Below are positions 45,053 to 55,826 of a stretch of DNA of 61,068 bases, one piece after another (positions within the stretch are counted from its first letter, which is position 1; each line of letters starts with the position of its first letter). Made by a program: the position numbers and the translations under genes. The notes beneath the pieces are model-generated. The model was not told the origin of the DNA and ran no database searches. It was given only the letters and a program-made list of their open reading frames with translations. Origin of the DNA: Myxococcales bacterium (GTDB taxonomy: Bacteria; Myxococcota_A; Polyangia; Haliangiales; Haliangiaceae); the NCBI GenBank assembly GCA_016720595.1, contig JADKKI010000034.1, positions 1 to 61,068 on the forward strand, given 5' to 3'.

Positions 45053-46108
45053 TTACCAGTGCATGAGCGTGTACCCGCCCGGCTGCGCGGCCTGCGCGCC
45101 ACCGACGTCGGGGAGGACCATGCGGCCGGGCTGGCTCGACGACGACTTGTCGTTGACGATCTGGTAGACGACGTACGCGCTGACCGCGACCACTGCCCAG
45201 AACCACCACTTCTTGTAGATCGGCGCGGCCTTCTTCGGCTGGTCCTGCGGACCCAGCGGCGCGCCGTTCGGGTTCGGGCCGTTCGGTGCGCCGGCGTTGG
45301 CAACGCCACCGTTCGCGCCGCCGTTGGCGTTGACGCCCACGCCGGCCGCCGCGTTCCCGCCCGTACCGCCCGCCACCGCCGGACCACGCGGGTCGTTGGC
45401 CGGGATGCCGCTGCCCGAGCCGCCCACGCGCTGGTCGCGGATCGCGTTGATGTCGATGCCCTGCACGCGATCGAGCTGCGCATCACCCGTCGACACCACG
45501 CCCGTGCTCGGCACGCCCGTGGAGCCACCTCCGACGTTCGGGACGCTGGGGTTGGCCGTCGGATCGGCCGGCATCATCGGATCCCGGGGATCGGCGGGGC
45601 GATTCTTGGCCTCGGCCGCGAGCCGCGCCTCCTCGATCTTGCGCGCGGCATCCGCCCGCTTCATCGCCTCGGCCGCCTGCCTCGCCTCTTCGGCCTTCTT
45701 GGCCTCGTCGAGCTTGCGCGCCTCCTCGGCCTTCTTCGCCGCGACCGACTTCGCCGCCGCATCGAGGCGCGCGACGCTCGCGTCGATCTCGGCGCGCTTG
45801 TCGGTGTTCGGGACCTTGTCGAGGTACGCGCGGTAGTACTGGATCGCCGGCTCCGGGTCGCCGAGCTTGTCGTAGCAGAGCGCGAGGTTGTAGTTGTTGA
45901 GATCCGCGGGCGCGAGCTGCTGCGCCGCGCTGAACTCGCGGATCGCGCTGCGGTAGTCACCGCCCGCGTAGAACTTCACGCCCGCGCCGTAGTGCGTGCG
46001 CGCCTCGGCGCGATCATCGGCGAACGAGGTACCTCCCGAGGCACCTACGATCGCGAGCGCCAGCGCCAAGATCACGAAGCGTAGAAACGAAGAGCTGGGT
46101 TGGCGCAT
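45053..46108 (-). CDS. TPR protein with signal peptide, coiled coil and C-terminal helix
   Basis: 351 residues. Signal peptide (SFLRFVILALALAIVGASGG). TPR motifs at about 30-110: EARTHYGAGVKFYAGGDYRS, FSAAQQLAPADLNNYNLALC, GDPEPAIQYYRAYLDKVPN. Charged coiled coil about 115-180 (KKAEEARKLDEAKKAEEARQ). Asn/Gly-rich linker with VNANGGANGGVANAGAP, then a hydrophobic helix KWWFWAVVAVSAYVVYQIV and a short tail. It probably spans the periplasm and is membrane-anchored at the C-terminus, serving as a scaffold. Part of the 40351-48194 block. Confidence 0.75.
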   Translation of the reverse strand: MRQPSSSFLRFVILALALAIVGASGGTSFADDRAEARTHYGAGVKFYAGGDYRSAIREFSAAQQLAPADLNNYNLALCYDKLGDPEPAIQYYRAYLDKVPNTDKRAEIDASVARLDAAAKSVAAKKAEEARKLDEAKKAEEARQAAEAMKRADAARKIEEARLAAEAKNRPADPRDPMMPADPTANPSVPNVGGGSTGVPSTGVVSTGDAQLDRVQGIDINAIRDQRVGGSGSGIPANDPRGPAVAGGTGGNAAAGVGVNANGGANGGVANAGAPNGPNPNGAPLGPQDQPKKAAPIYKKWWFWAVVAVSAYVVYQIVNDKSSSSQPGRMVLPDVGGAQAAQPGGYTLMHW

Positions 46109-46178
46109 GAGATTCCTTTGGTGCTCGAAGTGTGACTCAGGTGGTGTGCCACATGCGGTGACCGTCGGCACGGTCACC

Positions 46179-48194
<2,016 letters not shown>

Positions 48195-48247
48195 GAGGTG
48201 GTCATTATAACGCGTCAGGACGGCCGCCGGCCTGCCCCAACCTGCCG

Positions 48248-48991
48248 CTAAGGCACACACACACCGACCCCGAGCAGGCTGGCCCGGGGATCGTGGTTGA
48301 TCGCGCACACCAGGCCCGCCGGGCAGGCTGGGAGATCGCTACGACCACAGGCATTTGCGGGCAGTCCGGTGGTCGCCACCAGCTCGCACCGGCCCTGGAT
48401 GCAGTGGGGGGCGGCGCCCACGGTGCAGACGTCGACCACCGGGCACGCCGGTGACGGTGGGCAGGCCAGGCTTGCATCGAACGCCGCGCGCTGGGAGGCC
48501 AGCACGGCGGTGTCCTCGCCGCCGGAGTGGCAGCCGCAGCAGTCCGCGCGGGTCTCGACGCAGTCGGTGTCGGCCGAACAGCCGTTCGGCTCGGGGACCG
48601 CGCAGGCGCACGACAGGCAGTCCGTCGTCGCATCGATGGTGAACCCCGCGGCGCAGCTCGCCGGGCAGACCAGCTCGGTGCACGCCAGGACGCACATCCC
48701 CTGGTCGCACGCGGCGTGCACGTTGTCGGGGCAGCTGTTCTGACCCGGGCAGGTCACGCCCGCACACGCGCGCTGCGCGGGATCGTTCACGTTGACGGCG
48801 AACGCCGGGCAGTCGCAGCAGGTCGCCGCGGCGAGCACGCAGTCGCCCTCGACGTTGCAGTACTGAGGCGTGTTTCCAACGCCGTTGCCGGCATCGCTCA
48901 CGAAGTCACCACCGGCGCTCTCCAGATCGCGTCCCGGGCACGCGGTGAGCGTGCACAGGGCGACGAGGACGATGGAGAGCAGGGACCGCAC
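48248..48991 (-). CDS. Cysteine-rich lipoprotein
   Basis: 247 residues, ATG 48991. Lipobox CTLTACPG. Around 30 Cys in closely spaced pairs ([58 protein letters not shown]), with no catalytic motif. Such proteins in Myxococcota carry a DUF-type Cys-knot-like fold of unknown role, probably disulfide-rich on the outer membrane. It precedes the kinase gene on the same strand (53 bp), possibly in the same unit. Confidence 0.7.
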   Translation of the reverse strand: MRSLLSIVLVALCTLTACPGRDLESAGGDFVSDAGNGVGNTPQYCNVEGDCVLAAATCCDCPAFAVNVNDPAQRACAGVTCPGQNSCPDNVHAACDQGMCVLACTELVCPASCAAGFTIDATTDCLSCACAVPEPNGCSADTDCVETRADCCGCHSGGEDTAVLASQRAAFDASLACPPSPACPVVDVCTVGAAPHCIQGRCELVATTGLPANACGRSDLPACPAGLVCAINHDPRASLLGVGVCVP

Positions 48992-49104
48992 GGGATGGAG
49001 CCTAGGAGAGCACGACCTGTGCCGCAGTGTAACTGTTCGAGATCGTGTCGTCGAACCTCAGTTTTCCGTGCCGATCAGACCCAGGGCGTAGCGTCCGTTC
49101 CGCG

Positions 49105-49743
49105 ATGGGCTCGAAGATCATTACCAAGACCGATCAGATCATGGAGGACCGCATGCTCGCGGTGTCCTCCGATCCCGTGCGCTCGGACACGCTGCAGAAG
49201 GCACGCGCGTTCAAGCGAACCTGGCTCGAGCTGGCGGAGGCCTTGTCGAAGGTCACCGAGAGCAAGCTCTGGGAGAAGTGGGGGTTCTCCGATTTCGATG
49301 CGTACTGCCGGAAGGAGCTCCACCTCCGCGGCTCGACGGTGGCCAAGCTCCTCGGCAGCTACCGCTTCCTCGAGACCAGCGCACCGCGCGTGATCGAGCG
49401 GGCACGCACCGATCACTACGAGGCGCCGATCCCGAGCATCGCCACCGTCGAGTTCGTCGAGAAGGCCACCGCCGCCGGCCACGCCGATGCCGAGACCTTG
49501 CGCACGATCCACAGGAGCGCGTTCGAGGAGGGCGTCGAGAAGCCGATGCTCGCGAAGAAGTTCGGCGAGCTGGTGTTCCCGGTGTCGAACGCGGATCGCA
49601 AGGAGAAGCTCCGCAGCTCGATCGCCGCCGCCGCGCGCCGCCTGTCGTCGCTCATCGCCGAGGACGGAGCGCCGGTGACCAAGGCGCTCGCGATCCGCGT
49701 CGAGGAGACGATCGGCGAGCTGCTCGAAGCGGTCGAGAACTGA
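49105..49743 (+). CDS. Conserved helical protein of unknown function
   Basis: 212 residues, ATG 49105. Mostly helical and charged: ARAFKRTWLELAEALSKVTE, SKLWEKWGFSDFDAYCRKEL, TVAKLLGSYRFLETSAPRVI, EKATAAGHADAETLRTIHR, and a C-terminal helix SIAAAARRLSSLIAEDGAPV. The GFSDFDAYCRKELHLRGSTV segment looks like a winged-helix or small HTH, as in phage- or plasmid-type proteins, but I cannot assign a family. No signal or metal motif. Stands alone between divergently and convergently oriented neighbours. Confidence 0.6.
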   Translation: MGSKIITKTDQIMEDRMLAVSSDPVRSDTLQKARAFKRTWLELAEALSKVTESKLWEKWGFSDFDAYCRKELHLRGSTVAKLLGSYRFLETSAPRVIERARTDHYEAPIPSIATVEFVEKATAAGHADAETLRTIHRSAFEEGVEKPMLAKKFGELVFPVSNADRKEKLRSSIAAAARRLSSLIAEDGAPVTKALAIRVEETIGELLEAVEN

Positions 49744-49762
49744 TCAGCAACGCATCGGGCGG

Positions 49763-50407
49763 CTACGCGATCGCGATCTTGACGGCCTTCGCGATCAAGT
49801 ACAGCGCGTAGCCCATGAGGGCCATGCCCACGATCCGCGGGATCCAGGCGGCCTTGTCGCCGAGCACGTTCTTGCCCTTGTGGGTCAGGTACGCCACCAG
49901 CGAGAACCACGCGAAGCTCCCGCCGAGCACACCGATCGCGCACGAGATGCCCTCGAACACGCCGTCGTGCACCGGCAACGACGTCGCGACCAGCACCCAG
50001 GTCACGATCGCCGCGGGGTTGAGGATGATCAGCGCCAGGCCCACGGTGAAGCCCGACCACATCTCCTTGCGCTGCACGGTCGATTCCGAGGCGCCCGGCT
50101 CGGAGGCCGGGACGGCCGGCTTGACCGGCTGGCTGCGCGCGGTGAGAAACCCGTAGATCAGCAGCACCACGCCGCTGACCGCGTACAGGATCGTCAGCAC
50201 CGAGGGGTACGTGTTGACCACCGGGGTCACGCCGAGCACGCCCGCCGCGGCATAGATCCCGTCGCCCACCGCGCTGCCAAAGCCGACCGAGACCGCGCGC
50301 CGCAGCGTGTGCCGGTAGGCGGCGTCGATCACGGCGACGTTCGCCGGCCCGATCGGAACGCCGGTGAGCACACCTGCCGCGATGCCGATCAGCAGGAACA
50401 TCAGCAC
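49763..50407 (-). CDS. LysE/RhtB-family exporter
   Basis: 214 residues. Start LLIGIAAGVLTGVPIGPANV with the N-terminal GPxNV element of LysE/RhtB. Six predicted helices: near 5-25, 40-62, 68-88, 120-142, 155-178, 190-210. A charged loop (SQPVKPAVPASEPGASESTV) separates helices 3 and 4. It exports an amino acid or a related small molecule across the inner membrane; the substrate is unknown. Its 5' end is 26 bp from the divergent hydrolase. Confidence 0.83.
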   Translation of the reverse strand: MLMFLLIGIAAGVLTGVPIGPANVAVIDAAYRHTLRRAVSVGFGSAVGDGIYAAAGVLGVTPVVNTYPSVLTILYAVSGVVLLIYGFLTARSQPVKPAVPASEPGASESTVQRKEMWSGFTVGLALIILNPAAIVTWVLVATSLPVHDGVFEGISCAIGVLGGSFAWFSLVAYLTHKGKNVLGDKAAWIPRIVGMALMGYALYLIAKAVKIAIA

Positions 50408-50433
50408 GGAATCCCCCGTGCTATAGCAGGACC

Positions 50434-51258
50434 GTGAGCCCGGCTGCTACCACCGAGCCCGCCCCAAGCGCCCCCACGGGCACCACCGCCCGCCTGGTGG
50501 GGGGGCCGTCGGTGACCTGGCTCGGCCACGCCACGGCGGTCGCCGAGCTCGGGAGCGGGCGCGTGGTGTTCGATCCGCTGTTCCGCTCCCGCGCCCGCGC
50601 GGCGGGCCGCGTCGACGCGGTGCTGGTGACCCACTCGCACGTCGATCACCTGAACCGCTGGAGCCTCAAGGCGATCGATCGCGACACCCACCTGGTGGTC
50701 CCCAAGGGCGCCCGGCACGTGGTCGCCGACCTGGGCTTCGCCCACCTCACCGAGGTGAGCCCTGGTGACACACTCGAGATCAACGGCCTGACCGTCGCCG
50801 CGGTCGAGACCCGCCACGACCAGGGGCGCTGGCGCAAGGGTGATGCGCCTGACGTGCTGGGCTACGTGGTCAGCGGCGGCGGCCACAGCCTCCACCACGC
50901 CGGAGATGTCGACTTCTCCGATCACTCGGTGTTCGACGACATCGGCAAGCATCACGCGATCGACGTCACCATGCTGCCGATCGGCGGGATGATGCCCCTG
51001 CGCTGGTACCAGCGCAGGCGCCACCTGATGGATCGGGGGATCCACATCGATCCGGACTGCGCCCTCGACATCTTCGAGCGCCTCGGCGCCCGCGCGCTGG
51101 TGCCGATCCACTGGGGCACCGTCCACCTCCGGCTCGGCAGCCCGAGCGCACCGAAGCGCCGGCTCGAGCAGATCGCGACCGAGCGTGGCGTGGGTGGCGT
51201 ACAGATCTTGCGTCACGGACAGCAGCTCGGCTTCACGGACCTCGGGCCGCGACGCTGA
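50434..51258 (+). CDS. Metallo-beta-lactamase-fold hydrolase, UlaG/NAPE-PLD-like
   Basis: 274 residues, GTG 50434. Metal motif THSHVDHLN (about 67-75), GDVDFSDH (about 152) and HWGT near the end, plus VTWLGHATAVAEL and DPLFRSRA. This is the UlaG/NAPE-hydrolysing phospholipase D-like branch that cleaves phosphodiesters or lactones; fatty-acyl amide lipids are one possible substrate given the lipid genes next door. No signal peptide; cytosolic. Convergent with the small 2TM gene. Confidence 0.87.
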   Translation: MSPAATTEPAPSAPTGTTARLVGGPSVTWLGHATAVAELGSGRVVFDPLFRSRARAAGRVDAVLVTHSHVDHLNRWSLKAIDRDTHLVVPKGARHVVADLGFAHLTEVSPGDTLEINGLTVAAVETRHDQGRWRKGDAPDVLGYVVSGGGHSLHHAGDVDFSDHSVFDDIGKHHAIDVTMLPIGGMMPLRWYQRRRHLMDRGIHIDPDCALDIFERLGARALVPIHWGTVHLRLGSPSAPKRRLEQIATERGVGGVQILRHGQQLGFTDLGPRR

Positions 51259-51263
51259 CCGCG

Positions 51264-51485
51264 TCACGCGAGGTGGTACTTCAACACACCGAGGACGCCG
51301 ATCGCGCCGATCACGACGCCGATCGAGTAGCCAAAGCGCTTGTCGTGGATGGTCGGGTTGGTCCCGTCTTCCTTGCGGAGCCAGTACAGCTTGAGCGCGT
51401 CGTAGACGAACCACGTGCCCGCGACGAGGCCCGTGAACAGCGACATGAACCAGACGAACGCGGTGTTCGAGACCAGATCGTTCAC
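51264..51485 (-). CDS. Small two-helix membrane protein
   Basis: 73 residues. Two hydrophobic segments (AFVWFMSLFTGLVAGTWFVY and GYSIGVVIGAIGVLGVLKYH) separated by a basic loop (WLRKEDGTNPTIHDKR). It overlaps the CDP-alcohol phosphatidyltransferase stop by 4 bp and probably belongs to the same operon as a subunit or accessory protein. No family recognised. Confidence 0.65.
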   Translation of the reverse strand: MNDLVSNTAFVWFMSLFTGLVAGTWFVYDALKLYWLRKEDGTNPTIHDKRFGYSIGVVIGAIGVLGVLKYHLA

Positions 51486-52063
51486 GACGCACTCTCCGGG
51501 ATGGCATCGACGAGCATCCGCTTGGTGTCGTGCAGGACGACGATCACCATCAGCGGGACGAACAGCCAGAAGTAGAACGCGACCTCGAACTCACCGGTGG
51601 CGAACCCGATCAGGTAGGCGGTGTACGCGACGATGCGCTCCATCGCGTACGACTTGTAGTTGACCGGGCGCCCTACCCGCTTGGAGTAGATCGCGCGGAG
51701 GCCGCTGTTGCCGAGCCCGAGGCCGATCACCGCGATCACGGGGATCAGCGGGGCCCAGCCATACGCGGCGAGGACGATCAGGCAGAACCCGTAGCAGATG
51801 CCGTCGGTGATCGCGTCGAACAGCTCGCCGAACGTGCTGCGGCAATCGAAGATCTTGGCGGCGAGGCCATCGGCCTTGTCGAGCAGCCCGCAGATCAACA
51901 CGAACAGCGTGGCCCACTGGTGGTAGCCGTTATGGACGGCCCACACGAACGGCGGCAACGTGAAGAACCGCGAAGCCGTGACCAGGTTCGCCGGGTTCAG
52001 CTTCGACACCACGCGCGGCGCGGAGGGAGCCGCGGTCGCGGCCGGCGCAGTGGTGCTCACCAC
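51482..52063 (-). CDS. CDP-alcohol phosphatidyltransferase (second of pair)
   Basis: 193 residues. Signature D-x2-D-G-x2-A-x8-G-x3-D-x3-D readable as DKADGLAAK...FGELFDAITD (about 60-90); the usual Arg after A is Lys. Multiple helices before and after. It transfers a phospho-alcohol from a CDP-linked donor in the inner membrane. The start overlaps the stop of the preceding gene by 4 bases (52068-52063 spacing), so it is co-expressed with the first phosphatidyltransferase; substrates could differ. Neighbouring class III aminotransferase suggests an amino-alcohol head group. Confidence 0.83.
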   Translation of the reverse strand: MVSTTAPAATAAPSAPRVVSKLNPANLVTASRFFTLPPFVWAVHNGYHQWATLFVLICGLLDKADGLAAKIFDCRSTFGELFDAITDGICYGFCLIVLAAYGWAPLIPVIAVIGLGLGNSGLRAIYSKRVGRPVNYKSYAMERIVAYTAYLIGFATGEFEVAFYFWLFVPLMVIVVLHDTKRMLVDAIPESAS

Positions 52064-52067
52064 GGAA

Positions 52068-52754
52068 CTAGCTCGCCTCGGCGTCGGGCGTCTCGTCGGG
52101 CGCGAGGCCCGGATCGACGAACCGGTAGCGCTTCCACGCGAACCGCACGCGCTGCAGGAGCGACACGTGGCTCATGATCGCGACGGCCCAGCAGCCCGCG
52201 AGCAGCGGCCGCGGATCGTGCAACAGGGCGGTGAAGAAGATGCCGAGGCCGAAGTAGATGATGAACTCGGCCGACCCGAACAGGCCGACGACATCGACCG
52301 GGTGGCCGATCTTGCCCTGCTTGCGCCAGATGTCCTGCTGGGACTCGGCATAGATCGAGAGCTTGATGATCACGTTGGTGAGCGCGCCCGTGATGCCGAA
52401 GCCGAGCACGATCAGGATGTGCGGATAGTCGTAGCTGAGGTTCAGGCAGCCGCCCGCGTACATGACGCCGAGCACCCAGCGATCGCAGACATCGTCCATC
52501 ACCGCGCCGAACGTGGAGCGCTGGTTGAAGGTGCGGGCCTTGTACCCATCGATGTGGTCGATCAGCCCCCGGCCCAGGAGCAGGCCGAAGCCCGCCCACC
52601 AGTAGCCGTAGAACAGGACGACACCGCCGACGAGGCCGATCGCCGCGCCGATCATCGTCCACGCGTTGGCGTGGAGAGGGAGGCGCGCCAGCGACGACAC
52701 GATCGGGTGGAGCACCCGGTCAGCGGTCTTGCGGAAGGCGAACAGGTTTGCCAT
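52068..52754 (-). CDS. CDP-alcohol phosphatidyltransferase (first of pair)
   Basis: 228 residues. Motif LIDHIDGYKARTFNQRSTFG followed by AVMDDVCDRW gives D-x2-D-G-x2-A-R-x8-G-x3-D-x3-D with all acidic residues present (about 65-95). Hydrophobic helices: LGLVGGVVLFYGYWWAGFG, HILIVLGFGITGALTNVI, FIIYFGLGIFFTALL. Located 5 bp upstream of the second such gene and 76 bp after the aminotransferase stop. It is likely a membrane enzyme of head-group synthesis. Confidence 0.85.
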   Translation of the reverse strand: MANLFAFRKTADRVLHPIVSSLARLPLHANAWTMIGAAIGLVGGVVLFYGYWWAGFGLLLGRGLIDHIDGYKARTFNQRSTFGAVMDDVCDRWVLGVMYAGGCLNLSYDYPHILIVLGFGITGALTNVIIKLSIYAESQQDIWRKQGKIGHPVDVVGLFGSAEFIIYFGLGIFFTALLHDPRPLLAGCWAVAIMSHVSLLQRVRFAWKRYRFVDPGLAPDETPDAEAS

Positions 52755-52830
52755 TCGGGGGGGACTCTATCGAAAAAACGACCCAGACCAAGTACGAACC
52801 ACCTGGGCCAGTGGATGTCGCAGAGGTGAT

Positions 52831-54132
52831 CTAACCCGCGCCTCTGACGGAATTCAGTACCTTGCGCAGGGCGGCGAGGAACTGGTCGATCTGAGCGCTG
52901 GTGATCGACAGCGGCGGCTGGAGCCGGAGCACGTTGCCGTGCAGACCGGAGATCGTGATCAGCATGCCGGCGTCGTGGAGGGCGTCCTTGACCGCGGACA
53001 TCTCCGCCTTGCCCAGGACGTCTTTCGACTCCCGCTGACGCACCAGCTCGATCCCGCCGAGCAGGCCGGTGAACCGGACATCGCCGATCCACGGATCCTT
53101 GAGCGCCCAGGCGGCCTCGGTGAAGTACCGACCCATCTTGGCGCAGTTCTCGATCAGCTTCTCCTCGAGGATGACCTCGAGCATCGCGAGCCCGCCCGCG
53201 CACGACACGGCGTTGCCGCCGTTGGTCGGGGTGGTGCCGCCGAAGAACGCCTTCGAGATCTCGTCGGAGGCTGCCGACAGGCCGAGCGAGCCGACGCCGC
53301 CGCACAGGCCCTTGCCGCCGGTCATGATGTCCGGCTCGAGCCCGTAGTGCTCGACGGCGAACATCTTGCCGGTGCGGCCGAGGCCGGTCTGGATCTCGTC
53401 GGCGATCAGGAGGATGCCGCGCTGCTTGCGCTCGCGATCCACGCGATCCCACCACTTCTGCGGCGGCGCGAGCCCACCGACGGCCTGCACGATCTCGGCG
53501 ATGATCGCCGCCGTGTTCGGCCGCGCGTCGAGCTTGGCGCCGAGCGAGTCGAGGCACTCGGTCTTGCAGGTGGTGTTCGGCCCCCACTTGCAGCGATAGC
53601 AGTACGCCGTGGGGATCGCGTAGTTGTCGGTGCCGAGCGGCTTGCCCGCGGACTCGCGATACTTCTCGCTCGCCGTGACCTCGAGCGATCCGAGCGTGAG
53701 CCCGTGATAGCCGTTCTCGAGGTACGCGATGTCGGCCTTCTTCTTGAACTGGCGCGCCATCTTGAGCGCGAACTCGTTCGCCTCCGAGCCGCCGGTCGAG
53801 AAGAACGCCTTGTGCACCGTCTTGGGCGCGAGCGTGATCAGCTTCTCTGCGAGCCGGACCATCGGCACGGAGCCGTGCTTGCCGGAGACCTGCAGGACCT
53901 CGTGGACCTGACGGGCGGCGGCCTCGGCGATCTTCGGATGGCAGTGGCCGGCGTTGTTCACGAAGTACCCGGCCGTGAGGTCGAGGTAGTCCTTGCCATG
54001 GACGTCGGTCACGACGCAGCCCTTGGCCTTCGCGATGATCACGGGCTCACCCTTGGGGTGAGTCCACGGCCGCATCACGTACTTCAGATCGGCGGCTTCG
54101 ATGGCGTCGGCGTCGGGGTTTGGTTCACCCAT
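52831..54132 (-). CDS. Class III PLP-dependent aminotransferase
   Basis: 433 residues (ATG 54132). PLP fold with STGGSEANEFALKMARQF, ADEIQTGLGRTGKMFAVE (Asp for the pyridine nitrogen) and the Schiff-base Lys in DIMTGGKGLCGGVGSL. A Cys cluster CYRCKWGPNTTCKTEC (about 168-183) parallels the iron-sulphur region of GABA aminotransferases. Family members act on omega-amines such as GABA, putrescine or phosphoethanolamine. Followed on the same strand by two CDP-alcohol phosphatidyltransferases and a small membrane protein, which suggests amino-alcohol lipid metabolism rather than GABA catabolism; substrate unproven. Confidence 0.85.
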   Translation of the reverse strand: MGEPNPDADAIEAADLKYVMRPWTHPKGEPVIIAKAKGCVVTDVHGKDYLDLTAGYFVNNAGHCHPKIAEAAARQVHEVLQVSGKHGSVPMVRLAEKLITLAPKTVHKAFFSTGGSEANEFALKMARQFKKKADIAYLENGYHGLTLGSLEVTASEKYRESAGKPLGTDNYAIPTAYCYRCKWGPNTTCKTECLDSLGAKLDARPNTAAIIAEIVQAVGGLAPPQKWWDRVDRERKQRGILLIADEIQTGLGRTGKMFAVEHYGLEPDIMTGGKGLCGGVGSLGLSAASDEISKAFFGGTTPTNGGNAVSCAGGLAMLEVILEEKLIENCAKMGRYFTEAAWALKDPWIGDVRFTGLLGGIELVRQRESKDVLGKAEMSAVKDALHDAGMLITISGLHGNVLRLQPPLSITSAQIDQFLAALRKVLNSVRGAG

Positions 54133-54198
54133 GGGGTCTCCGTGGCGGGGGTATCGCAGGGGACAAACGCAAGTCAAGTTCCGGGGTTAGGTTCCAGA

Positions 54199-55125
54199 TC
54201 AGATCGCTTCCGCCGCCACCGCCGCGGCCCGCTCGAACACGCCTCGCTCCTTGTCCCAGATCCGGACGTGGTCGCCCCGGATCTGGCCGCCCTCGATGTC
54301 GTAGATGCGATAGCGCGCGGTGCGCTCGGGCTTGTTGTGGAGGTACGTCCCCGAGGCGACGCCGCGCACCGGCACGCTCGTGCCGTCGGGCCCGGGGAGC
54401 GCCTCGACGAGATCCTGGTGCTCGTGCCCGTGGACGATCAGGTTCGCCCCGTGCTGCGCGATCACCGCGGCGAACTCGTGGTGATCCCGCAGGCCGCGGA
54501 TCCGGCTGATCGCGTGCCGGCCGGCGGGCGGGTGGTGGATGCCGACGACGCGGACCTTGCCCGCGAGGCGCGGATCGGCGAGCACGAGCGCGAGCCGCGC
54601 GAGCTGGCCCGGGCCGACCTTGCCGTAGGCGGTGAACCACGGCGTGGCGCGGCTCGTCGACAGGCCGATCAGCGCGACCTCGCCGCGGATCCGGACGATC
54701 GGCCAGTGCAGGACGTCGTCGGCGTCGTGGCGGTGATCCTCGGCCCACTCCCAGCCCGCATCGGCGGCCGCGTACTCGCCGAACATCTCGGCGAACAGCG
54801 GCACGCCCTCGGCGACGTAGGCGTCGTGATTGCCGGGGATCACGGTGACCCCGAGCGGCCCATTGGAGAGGCGATCGAACTTGCCGCGGGCGAACTCGAA
54901 CTCCCGGCGGAGCGCGAGGTTCGTGACGTCGCCGGTGCACAGCACGTGCTCGATGCCGAGCGCGTTCATATCGTCGACCATCGTCTCGAACGCGGCCACG
55001 TGATAGTGGCGGCTCCGGCTGGAGATCAGGTTCATCGCGCCGATCCAACGCTTGTTGGCAAGCTCGAGCCAGCGCGCGCCATCGTGGGATAGCAGGTGCA
55101 GGTCAGAACAGTGAGCGAGGCGCAT
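54199..55125 (-). CDS. Metallophosphoesterase
   Basis: 308 residues (ATG 55125). Full calcineurin-like motif set: SDLHLLS (DxH), CTGDVTN (GD), IPGNHDAY (GNHD), VVGIHHPPA (HH) and HGHEHQD (GHxH). Possibly dimetal-dependent hydrolysis of a phosphoester or cyclic nucleotide (CpdA-like) in the cytosol; no signal peptide. Next to the aminotransferase operon, 66 bp from its start, and may be an independent unit. Confidence 0.9.
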   Translation of the reverse strand: MRLAHCSDLHLLSHDGARWLELANKRWIGAMNLISSRSRHYHVAAFETMVDDMNALGIEHVLCTGDVTNLALRREFEFARGKFDRLSNGPLGVTVIPGNHDAYVAEGVPLFAEMFGEYAAADAGWEWAEDHRHDADDVLHWPIVRIRGEVALIGLSTSRATPWFTAYGKVGPGQLARLALVLADPRLAGKVRVVGIHHPPAGRHAISRIRGLRDHHEFAAVIAQHGANLIVHGHEHQDLVEALPGPDGTSVPVRGVASGTYLHNKPERTARYRIYDIEGGQIRGDHVRIWDKERGVFERAAAVAAEAI

Positions 55126-55226
55126 CGGGGACCGCCATTGGTAGCACGCATCGTCAACAACACGATGCGTCCTCGTTCCGCGTTGTCACGCGCCCAGCGC
55201 GTGAGGATCGCGTGAACTGGGGCGGC

Positions 55227-55826
55227 TCAGGCGGCAAACGTCGACATCAACACCTCGGTGAGGCCCATGCCCTCGGCCTCGTCGAGCGTGACCGTGCTGC
55301 AGATGTCGTGTGGGGCCCCGGCCTTGACCAGCTCGTCATCGAGGATCTTGAGGAACCTGCGCGCCCCGGGATCGGTGCCGACCTGGATCAGTGACACCGC
55401 GAGCTCGTCCTGACGTTGGACCCGCTTGGCCGCCTTCATGATCGCGCGCATCACGCCCTTCTCGTCATCGGGCGCGCCATCGGTGACCACGAGGATGGTC
55501 TCGGCGCGGGTGTGGCCCCGCGCCTTGCGCTCGAAGTACGCGTCGAACGAGTGCTCGAGCACCGCCGCGAGATCGGTGCCGCCGCACGGCTCGTGCTCCA
55601 CGAACACGTTGCCCACGCGATCGGCGTTGACGTTCTCGTAGCGGCGGAACTTGCTCGCGAACACGTAGAGCGTGAGGCCATCGGGATCGAGCTCCTCGCA
55701 CTTGCGCGCGAACGCCTCGGTGCTCTCGCGTGCGGCGGCCCAGCGGCTGCGCGCACCGGGCTGGTCCTTGGTGGCCATGCTGCCGCTCTTGTCGACGATG
55801 ATGGTGTAGTCACGACCGGTTAACAT
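55227..55826 (-). CDS. VWA domain protein
   Basis: 199 residues. MIDAS motif IVDKSGSMAT (DxSGS, 11-15) with Thr in CGGTDLAAVL and Asp in VVTDGAPDDE, so metal-dependent ligand binding is intact. The 5' end overlaps the 3' end of the TerC gene by 17 bp, so it is translationally linked and part of a TerC-associated stress or metal-response module. Cytosolic; no signal peptide. Confidence 0.85.
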   Translation of the reverse strand: MLTGRDYTIIVDKSGSMATKDQPGARSRWAAARESTEAFARKCEELDPDGLTLYVFASKFRRYENVNADRVGNVFVEHEPCGGTDLAAVLEHSFDAYFERKARGHTRAETILVVTDGAPDDEKGVMRAIMKAAKRVQRQDELAVSLIQVGTDPGARRFLKILDDELVKAGAPHDICSTVTLDEAEGMGLTEVLMSTFAA

